NCBI GenBank assembly: GCA_011391855.1
Contig: JAABPT010000092.1
Span: 1 to 6,373, forward strand
Origin: Burkholderiales bacterium
Lineage (GTDB): Bacteria > Pseudomonadota > Gammaproteobacteria > Burkholderiales > Burkholderiaceae_C
Reading direction: 5' to 3'
DNA length: 6,373 bases
The notes beneath the pieces were generated by a model. The model saw only the letters and a list, made by a program, of their open reading frames with translations, was not told the DNA's origin and did no database searches. This document shows, in pieces, positions 1 to 5,221 of this stretch (its first letter is position 1; every line of letters starts with the position of its first letter). The position numbers were made by a program, and so were the translations under genes.

Positions 1-564
1 GTCGAGCCGCGGGCCTGGAGCCATGAATTCCTGGCGCACGACTACGTGGGTGCCGTGTGGCCGGAGCAGCCTGCGGCCTGCTCGGTGGGCAATGGCGGCT
101 TCTCGCTGCGTTCACGCCGCTTCCTGGCCGCCGGGCTGGACCCGCGCATCACCGAGGAACACCCCGAGGACCAGGTGATGTGCCGCACTTGGCGCGACCA
201 TCTCGAGCGCGAACACGGCGTCAGCTTTGCGCCACCGGCACTGGCACGGCGCTTCGCTTTCGAGAACGAAGCGCCGCAGGGTCCGACCTTCGGTTTCCAC
301 GGGCCCTACAACCTGCCGCGCTTCCTGGACGAGGCGGCACTGGTCTTCGTGCTGGACGAACTGCCGGACGACTTCTTTCGCAGCCGCGACGCGCGGCGCC
401 TGGCGCGTGCGTTGCTGGCCCAGGGCATGCCCGCAACCGCCAGGCGACTGCTGCAGCGCCGTCAGCAGGCCGGCCGCAACGACCCCAACACCCGGCTGCT
501 GGGCGCGGCGGCCGCGCTTCTCAGCCTCTTCAAGGGCGGCACCGCGCGCCCGCCCACGCCATGA
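1..564 (+). CDS. DUF5672 family protein, glycan-cluster associated (5' partial)
   Basis: The reading frame is open from the first base of the window, so the N-terminus lies outside; the visible part is 187 residues. A GTG at 46 is internal and not a credible start, because conserved family sequence (WSHEFLAHDYVGAVWP) runs through it. The motifs that point to DUF5672 are, in order, W-x2-EFL-x2-DYVGA-x-WP, VGNGGFSLRSRRFL, HPEDQVMCR and a closing FGFHGPYNL. DUF5672 proteins occur in polysaccharide clusters and are thought to resemble glycosyltransferases, but I know of no assigned reaction. About 85 residues after FGFHG are Arg/Ala/Leu-rich, probably helical and not recognised. The stop codon shares four bases (ATGA) with the following methyltransferase start, which indicates one operon. 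A role in glycan assembly is inferred from family and neighbours. Confidence 0.82.
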   Translation, partial: VEPRAWSHEFLAHDYVGAVWPEQPAACSVGNGGFSLRSRRFLAAGLDPRITEEHPEDQVMCRTWRDHLEREHGVSFAPPALARRFAFENEAPQGPTFGFHGPYNLPRFLDEAALVFVLDELPDDFFRSRDARRLARALLAQGMPATARRLLQRRQQAGRNDPNTRLLGAAAALLSLFKGGTARPPTP

Positions 565-1151
565 GCAGACACCTCGACCTGGGCTGCGGCCCCGTGCCGC
601 GCAACCCCTATGGCCGCGACGAATTGTTCGGCGTCGACCTGTCCGGCAGCGCGGAAGGCGGTCCGATCCGGCGCGCCAACCTGGCGCTGAATCCGATCCC
701 CTTCGACAGCGACAGCTTCGATTCGGTCTCGGCCTACGACTTCCTGGAGCACGTGCCGCGCGTGCTGCCCACGGCCGACGGTGGGAGCACGCGTTTTCCG
801 TTCATCGAGCTGATGAACGAAGTCTGGCGCGTGCTCAAGCCGGGCGGGCTGCTGTATGCGTGCACGCCGGTGTACCCGGACAAGTCGGCATTCCAGGATC
901 CGACGCACGTGAACATCATGACGGTGGACACCCACCACTATTTCGTGCGGCCGCAGCGGCTGGCGGCGATGTACGGCTTTCAGGGCGATTTCATCGCCCG
1001 CCGGGTGCAGTTGACGCGTCCCGACCCGAACGTGGCCTGGATCGCGCCGCCGGCCGGCTGGTGGCAGCGGCTGCGACTGGCGCACCGCATCTGGCGCGGT
1101 GCCTGCGGGCACCTGATCTGGGAATTCGAGGCCGCCAAGCCCGGGCGATGA
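561..1151 (+). CDS. class I SAM-dependent methyltransferase, small
   Basis: A 196-residue protein starting at the ATG inside the ATGA overlap with the preceding stop. SAM-binding motif I (DLGCG, residues 6-10) lies almost at the N-terminus, and an acidic loop residue follows in FGVDLS (Asp26). The IPFDSDSFDSV stretch (46-56), FLEHVPR (61-67) and EVWRVLKPGGLLY (87-99) are the usual Methyltransf_11-type motifs II and III. DPTHVN (113-118) with HHYF is common in methyltransferases of surface-glycan clusters. It probably transfers a methyl group from S-adenosylmethionine to a sugar or other glycan-linked acceptor in the cytoplasm; the acceptor is unknown. No Shine-Dalgarno sequence sits close to the ATG, so translation probably relies on coupling to the upstream gene. 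The frame stays open far upstream, but that stretch is the shadow of the DUF5672 gene. Its stop overlaps the next ATG by four bases. Confidence 0.88.
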   Translation: MSRHLDLGCGPVPRNPYGRDELFGVDLSGSAEGGPIRRANLALNPIPFDSDSFDSVSAYDFLEHVPRVLPTADGGSTRFPFIELMNEVWRVLKPGGLLYACTPVYPDKSAFQDPTHVNIMTVDTHHYFVRPQRLAAMYGFQGDFIARRVQLTRPDPNVAWIAPPAGWWQRLRLAHRIWRGACGHLIWEFEAAKPGR

Positions 1152-2266
1152 AGGTTCTGGCCACCGCCGGCGACATTCACGCGCTGATCGCCGAAGTTCG
1201 CCTGCGCGTGCCGCTCGCGGCCTGGGCGCAGCAGTACGGCGGCAGCGTGGCCTGGCGCTCGTTTCACGACTGCAGCCGCGCTGATCTGGCGGCTGCCGAC
1301 GTGCTGGTGCTGCAACGTGGCACCTCGGCGCGGGCCTGCTGGCTGGCCGAGGCCATGCACGCGCGCGGCGGCAGCGTGGTCTACGACATCGACGACCTGA
1401 TCACGGAGATTGCGCCGCATATCTCGCACCACGAACGCAGCGCCGCCTTCCTGCCCTGGGTGCGCCGGTGCATGTTGAACAGCGACCTCGTCACCGTCAG
1501 CACGGCGCGTCTCGGTGCCGCGCTGGGTGGGCTGGCGCCGGCCTGCATGGAAGTGCCCAACCACGCTTTCAGCGCTGGTGATCTGCCCTTGCCGCTGTAC
1601 GACGAGGCGCGACCGGTAAGCCTGCTCTTCGCCTCTTCGGACAGGCTGGCGGCCGAATTCCTTTACCCCGTCTTGCGGCAACTGGACGCCCACCGCGCGC
1701 GGCTGGTCGTCGTGGGCCCCCCGGGCGCTGATTTCTCCGCGGCGGGCCTGCAGGTGCAGCGGCATCCCTTGCTGCCGCGCGCCGACTTCATCGGGCTGGC
1801 GCGGTCACTGCCCAGTCCGCTGGCGGTGATTCCGCTGGAGGCTTCGCGGTTTGCGTCCTGCAAGAGCGCGGTCAAGTGGTTCGACTATGCCGAGGCTGGC
1901 ATTCCCACCTTGTGCTCCGCGGTGCCGCCGTACACCGACGTGGTGGACGACGGGGTGACCGCACGCCTGGTGCCCAACGACGAGGCGGCCTGGTCGGCAG
2001 CTCTGGCCGCGGCCATCGGCGACGCCGCATGGCGCGAGCGCGTGGCCCGGGCCGCGCGGTCCGCGGTGCGCAGCCGGCATACGGTCGCGCATACCGCGGT
2101 GGCTTGGCAGCAGGCGCTGCAAGAGGTCCGGCGCCGGCACTGCGAATGCCCGCCGCCGGCACCCGCGCTGGCCTGGCGCCTGAAGAACGGGCTCGGGAGC
2201 GTGTTCGAGAGCGGGCTGTTGCGCCTGCGCCGGTTCAATCGCGAGCGGCTGGCGCGCCGGCATTGA
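1148..2266 (+). CDS. glycosyltransferase, GT-B fold (group 1/GT4-like)
   Basis: A 372-residue protein beginning at the ATG of an ATGA overlap with the methyltransferase. The N-terminal half holds VLVLQRG (52-58) and VVYDIDDLI (77-85), a signature of GT-B glycosyltransferases of surface-polysaccharide clusters. The C-terminal domain has a strand LVVVGPPG (186-193), then CKSAVKWFDYAEAGIPTL (238-255), YTDVVDDG (262-269) and LVPNDEAAW (274-282). Together these match the nucleotide-sugar-binding half of Glycos_transf_1-type enzymes. The last 40 residues are basic and contain no obvious transmembrane segment; they could aid membrane or partner contact. It should transfer a sugar from an activated nucleotide donor, but neither donor nor acceptor can be deduced. 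A weak GAGG lies 16 bases upstream of the ATG, too far to be a convincing ribosome site. Its 3' end overlaps the opposing rsuA gene by 32 bases. Confidence 0.85.
   Translation: MKVLATAGDIHALIAEVRLRVPLAAWAQQYGGSVAWRSFHDCSRADLAAADVLVLQRGTSARACWLAEAMHARGGSVVYDIDDLITEIAPHISHHERSAAFLPWVRRCMLNSDLVTVSTARLGAALGGLAPACMEVPNHAFSAGDLPLPLYDEARPVSLLFASSDRLAAEFLYPVLRQLDAHRARLVVVGPPGADFSAAGLQVQRHPLLPRADFIGLARSLPSPLAVIPLEASRFASCKSAVKWFDYAEAGIPTLCSAVPPYTDVVDDGVTARLVPNDEAAWSAALAAAIGDAAWRERVARAARSAVRSRHTVAHTAVAWQQALQEVRRRHCECPPPAPALAWRLKNGLGSVFESGLLRLRRFNRERLARRH
2235..2266. other. tail-to-tail overlap of the two gene blocks
   Basis: The last 32 bases of the + strand glycosyltransferase gene and of the - strand rsuA gene are the same DNA, read in opposite directions. 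Both stops are clear: TGA ending at 2266 on the + strand and TGA at 2237-2235 on the - strand. I see no stem followed by a T-run on either side, so transcripts from both blocks may run into each other. Confidence 0.85.
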
Positions 2267-2957
2267 CGGCTTCGATGTCGCGGGCCTGCACCCAGCGCCA
2301 ACCCCCGGGCGGCAGTTCAGGCGGCAGCTGCAGCGCGCCGAAGCGGCTGCGGTGCAGCGTCTCCACCCGGTTGCCGGCGGCCGCCACCATGCGCTTGACC
2401 TGGTGGTATTTGCCTTCGGTCAGCGTCAGCGTCAGCGCCTGCTCGCCGGTGCGTTCGCAGGCCGCCGCGCGCACCGGAGCCGGATCGTCGTCGAGCACCA
2501 CGCCGGCCAGCAGGCGGGCGATCTGTTCGTCGGTCACCGGGTGCTTGGTGCCAATCTCGTAGACCTTGGGCACGTGCCATTTCGGCGATGTCAGACGGTG
2601 GATCAGCGCGCCGTCGTCGGTGAGCAGCAGCAACCCGGTGGTGTCCTCGTCGAGCCGGCCCACGGGTTGCACGCCCCGGTTGCGCAGCGGCTGCGGCAGC
2701 AGGCTGAGCACGCTGGGGTGGTGGCGGGGTTTTTGCGAGCATTCGTAGCCGGCAGGCTTGTGCAGCATCAGCAGCGCGCGCTCCCTGTACGGCCAGGGGC
2801 GGCCTTCGACCTCGAAGACCAGGTCTTCGGTGGCTATGTCGGCCTGCGGGTCGTCGACGACGTGGCCGCCGATACGCACCCGACCCGCGGCCACGATGCC
2901 GGCGCAGAGGCGACGCGTGCCGAAGCCCTGGGTGAAGAGGATCTGGGCGAGGTGCAT
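2235..2957 (-). CDS. rsuA: RsuA-family 16S rRNA pseudouridine synthase
   Basis: A 240-residue protein with the RsuA/RluB/E/F layout. An N-terminal S4 RNA-binding domain (about 1-48, with QILFTQGFGTRRLC and the GRVRIGG turn) is followed by the synthase domain. That domain carries LHKPAGYECS (65-74), the catalytic motif GRLDEDTTGLLLLTDDG with Asp103 as the expected nucleophile, HRLTSPKW and EGKYHQVKRM. Length and motif order match E. coli RsuA (about 231 residues), which makes pseudouridine at position 516 of 16S rRNA; this target is taken from the family. I chose the ATG at 2957 because the S4 domain begins right after it. The frame stays open to an ATG at 3089, but that extra stretch is Pro/Arg-rich and overlaps the upstream hydrolase gene. 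Only a weak GAAG precedes the chosen ATG. Confusion with RluB/E/F-type paralogues is the main uncertainty in the symbol. Confidence 0.88.
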   Translation of the reverse strand: MHLAQILFTQGFGTRRLCAGIVAAGRVRIGGHVVDDPQADIATEDLVFEVEGRPWPYRERALLMLHKPAGYECSQKPRHHPSVLSLLPQPLRNRGVQPVGRLDEDTTGLLLLTDDGALIHRLTSPKWHVPKVYEIGTKHPVTDEQIARLLAGVVLDDDPAPVRAAACERTGEQALTLTLTEGKYHQVKRMVAAAGNRVETLHRSRFGALQLPPELPPGGWRWVQARDIEAVNAGAPAARD

Positions 2958-2978
2958 GCGGGTCTTCAGCCGTGCCGG

Positions 2979-2995
2979 CGGCGCCTGCGGCGCCG
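2979..2995. repeat. short perfect inverted repeat in the rsuA upstream gap
   Basis: CGGCGCC, a 3-base loop TGC, then GGCGCCG form a 7-bp all-G/C hairpin. It lies in the 61-base gap between the stop of the P1-family hydrolase gene (3019) and the rsuA ATG (2957). On the - strand no T-run follows it, so it does not look like a standard Rho-independent terminator. It could slow transcription or shape the rsuA leader, but such palindromes also arise by chance in DNA this GC-rich. Confidence 0.4.
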
Positions 2996-3018
2996 GGTGA
3001 GGGCGGGGAGCACCGCCA

Positions 3019-4029
3019 TCAAATCGGCGCGAGGTCGCGCGCGGCGGGCAATGCCGGTGCGCGCAGCCCGGTGGCGGCGCGCAGGGCATTGAGCACCGCC
3101 AGCGCGGTCACCTCGGCAGCCATCACGCCCAGCACCGTCATCTCGCCGCTGCGCCCGCTGCCGCCAGTGGCCAGCGCGAAGAGCGTGTCGCCGTCGGTCA
3201 TGGTGTGCACGGGGCGGATGCAGCGCGCCAGCCCGTCGTGCGCCATGGTCGCCAGCTTGTTCGCCTGGGCCTTGGTCAGTGCGGCGTCGGTGGCGACGAC
3301 GCCGATGGTGGTGGCCATGCCGGCCAGCGCCCGCGCCGGCAGCTCGCCGCGCAGGATGGCGGCCACGCTGTCCAGCGGCGAGAGGCCGTCGGCCGTGCGC
3401 GCACCGGCCAGCACGCGTCCGGTGGTGGGGTCGACGACGTCGCCGATGGCATTCACGGCCACCAGCGCGCCCACGGTGACCGCGCCGATGCGCAGCGACG
3501 CGGTGCCGATGCCGCCCTTCATGGCGCGTTCGATGCCGAACAGCTTGCCGACCGTGGCGCCCGCGCCGGCGCCGACATTGCCCTGTTCCGGGGGGTCGGC
3601 GCGCGCCGCAACGCAGGCCGCATAGCCGCTGTCGGCGCCGGGGCGGATGTGCGGGTCGCCCAGCCACAGATCGAACAGCACCGCTGCCGGCACGATGGGC
3701 ACGCGCACCGGTGCCGCTGTCGGACCCGCGCCCACCGCCGGCCCCACGGCGTAACCGCAGCCTCGCTCTTCCAGCCAGCGCATGACGCCGGCCGCGGCGT
3801 CCAGTCCGAAGGCGCTGCCACCGGCCAGCAGCACGGCATGCACCTGCTCGACCAGGTTGTCGGGGCGCAGCAGATCGGTCTCGCGCGTGCCGGGCGCCGC
3901 GCCGCGCACGTCCACGCCGCAGGTGGCGCCGACTTCGCAGAGCACGACCGAGCAGCCCGTGGGGCGGCCGCTTTCGGTGGCGTGGCCCACCGCCAGGCCG
4001 GCGATGTCGGTGATGGAGCCGGGGTACAT
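3019..4029 (-). CDS. P1-family (S58) self-processing hydrolase, DmpA/NylC-like
   Basis: A 336-residue N-terminal-nucleophile hydrolase of the family containing DmpA aminopeptidase, beta-peptidyl aminopeptidases and nylon-oligomer hydrolase NylC. These are made as one chain and cut themselves to expose a catalytic Ser or Thr. Motifs in order are PGSITDIAGLAVGHAT near the N-terminus, LLAGGSAFGLDAAAGV (67-82), GAGAGATVGK (153-162), VAVNAIGDVVD (190-200), TTIGVVATDAALTKAQA (240-256) and HTMTDGDTLFALATG (275-289). By alignment from memory to NylC, the nucleophile is Thr240, supported by Lys162, Asn193, Asp279 and Asp281. The spacings from the Thr match NylC (78 to Lys, 39 and 41 to the Asps), with a one-residue shift at Asn. 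The -1 residue is Ala239, where NylC has Asn. The start is uncertain: ATG at 4029 fits the family, but TTG at 4056 and GTG at 4032 are possible and none has a good ribosome site. Substrate is unknown. Confidence 0.88.
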   Translation of the reverse strand: MYPGSITDIAGLAVGHATESGRPTGCSVVLCEVGATCGVDVRGAAPGTRETDLLRPDNLVEQVHAVLLAGGSAFGLDAAAGVMRWLEERGCGYAVGPAVGAGPTAAPVRVPIVPAAVLFDLWLGDPHIRPGADSGYAACVAARADPPEQGNVGAGAGATVGKLFGIERAMKGGIGTASLRIGAVTVGALVAVNAIGDVVDPTTGRVLAGARTADGLSPLDSVAAILRGELPARALAGMATTIGVVATDAALTKAQANKLATMAHDGLARCIRPVHTMTDGDTLFALATGGSGRSGEMTVLGVMAAEVTALAVLNALRAATGLRAPALPAARDLAPI

Positions 4030-4075
4030 CACGCGATTGTCGGCCAGCGCCGACAACCGCCGCGCCAGTGTCGCG

Positions 4076-5203
4076 TCAAGCGAACACGCCGGCCGTGTCC
4101 TGCATGCGGCTGCTCACCTCGCCCAGGTGGTGCAGCGTGTCGCCGTAGGTCATCTCGAGCATCGTCAGGCGCTTGAAATAGTGGCTGGCGATGTACTCGT
4201 CGGTGCAGGCGATGCCGCCATGCATCTGCACGCATTGCTGGCCCACGAAACGCATGCTGTGGCCCAGTTGCACACGCGCCTGGCTGATGGCACGCCGCCG
4301 CGGCGCCGCAGGCTCGCCCAGCTTGAGGCTGGCGTAGTAGCTCATCGAGCGGCCCAGTTCCAGTTGCATCTTCACGTCGGCCATGCGGTGGCGCAGGGCC
4401 TGGAAGCTGGCGATGGGCACGCCGAACTGCTTGCGTGTATTCATGTACTCCACGGTGATGGCCACCAGCCGGTCCATCAGGCCCACGGCCTCGGCGCACT
4501 GCGCGGCCAGGCCGATGTCCACCGCCGATTCCATCGCTTCCCAACCCTCGCGGGCGATCAGCATGGCCGGCGTCACCGCCAGCACCAGTTCGGCCGCGCG
4601 TGCGCCGTCCTGGGTCGGGAACCCGTGCACCGACACGGCCCCGCGGTCGACCAGGAACAAGCCGATGCCGAAGGGGTCGTCGGCCGCGCCCTGCAGGCGC
4701 GCCGGCACGATGAAGGCGTCGGCCTCGTCACCCGCCGGCACCAGGGTCTTGACGCCGGTCAGCGTCCACATCTCGCCCGCGGTGGCGGCATGCACGCCCA
4801 CGTGGTTGAGCCGGTAACGCGCCGTGCGCTCCTGCAGCGCCGGCACCACCAGCGCTTCGCCGCTGGCCATGCGCGGCAGCCAGGCGGCCTGCAACACTGG
4901 CGGCGCGGCGGCCAGCAATGCCGGAGCCATGAGTGCAGCCTCGGCGTAGGGCGCGTTGACGAGGCCGCGGCCGAGTTCCTCGCACACCACCATGGCTTCG
5001 ATGGCGCCGAAGCCCATGCCGCCCCGCGCCTCGGCCACGGTCAGGCCCGTCAGGCCCAGGTCGGCCAGTTCGCGGTAGACGTCGCGCGTGGCGCCGCCGG
5101 CCTTGGCGATGGCGTGCCGGCGCTCGAAGGAAAAGCCCTTGTCCACCCAGCGCCGCACGGCGTCGCGCAGCGATTCCTGGTCGTCGGTGAAGTCGAAGTC
5201 CAT
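4076..5203 (-). CDS. acyl-CoA dehydrogenase small subunit, PimD-like, probably non-catalytic
   Basis: A 375-residue acyl-CoA dehydrogenase-fold protein: helical N-domain (MDFDFTDDQ start, LADLGLTGLTVAEARGGMGFGAIE at 47-69), degenerate middle beta-domain, and a C-terminal helical domain with TRKQFG (256-261) and QMHGG (326-330) followed by TDEY. TQDGARAAEL (197-206) and HYFKRL with YGDTLHHLGEVS (353-364) resemble the small subunit of pimeloyl-CoA dehydrogenase (PimD type). The middle domain has ALQERTARYRLNHV where FAD-binding enzymes have SEPGAGSD. Both usual positions for the catalytic Glu appear to be Gly (Gly231 before helix G; Gly354 in YGDT). It therefore probably acts as the partner of the large subunit encoded just upstream, in an alpha-beta complex oxidising an acyl-CoA at C2-C3. 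A clear ribosome site precedes the ATG. Acyl chain specificity cannot be read. QMHGGIACTDEY has Ala where I would expect Gly. Confidence 0.88.
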   Translation of the reverse strand: MDFDFTDDQESLRDAVRRWVDKGFSFERRHAIAKAGGATRDVYRELADLGLTGLTVAEARGGMGFGAIEAMVVCEELGRGLVNAPYAEAALMAPALLAAAPPVLQAAWLPRMASGEALVVPALQERTARYRLNHVGVHAATAGEMWTLTGVKTLVPAGDEADAFIVPARLQGAADDPFGIGLFLVDRGAVSVHGFPTQDGARAAELVLAVTPAMLIAREGWEAMESAVDIGLAAQCAEAVGLMDRLVAITVEYMNTRKQFGVPIASFQALRHRMADVKMQLELGRSMSYYASLKLGEPAAPRRRAISQARVQLGHSMRFVGQQCVQMHGGIACTDEYIASHYFKRLTMLEMTYGDTLHHLGEVSSRMQDTAGVFA

Positions 5204-5211
5204 GTGTCTGT

Positions 5212-5216
5212 CTCCT
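5212..5216 (-). promoter_or_regulatory. ribosome binding site of the small dehydrogenase subunit
   Basis: On the - strand AGGAG lies 8 bases before the ATG at 5203, inside the 18-base gap after the large-subunit stop. It is the only strong Shine-Dalgarno sequence I find in the window. It fixes the start of the small subunit and suggests that its translation is initiated independently rather than only by coupling. Confidence 0.8.
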
Positions 5217-5221
5217 GCCGC

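Noticed and set aside
2419..2436. Three tandem copies of GTCAGC
   Set aside because: They encode alternating Leu-Thr in a beta strand of RsuA just before EGKYHQVKRM, where the family has a similar strand; ordinary coding sequence rather than a functional repeat.
2979..2995. Hairpin as an intrinsic terminator for the hydrolase transcript
   Set aside because: The 7-bp G/C stem has no T-run after it on the - strand and lies in very GC-rich DNA, so it is listed only as an inverted repeat.
2958..3089. N-terminal extension of rsuA to the ATG at 3089
   Set aside because: The added 44 residues are Pro/Arg-rich, unlike any S4-domain protein lead, and would overlap the hydrolase gene; the S4 domain begins at the ATG at 2957.
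2352..3092. Long open frame on the + strand opposite rsuA
   Set aside because: Shadow of a GC-rich gene: no recognisable domain, Arg/Gly/His-rich composition, and the opposite strand encodes a full RsuA protein.
3205..4176. 323-codon open frame on the + strand opposite the P1-family hydrolase
   Set aside because: Ala/Gly/His/Arg-rich, without a domain, antisense to a gene with all its catalytic motifs intact.
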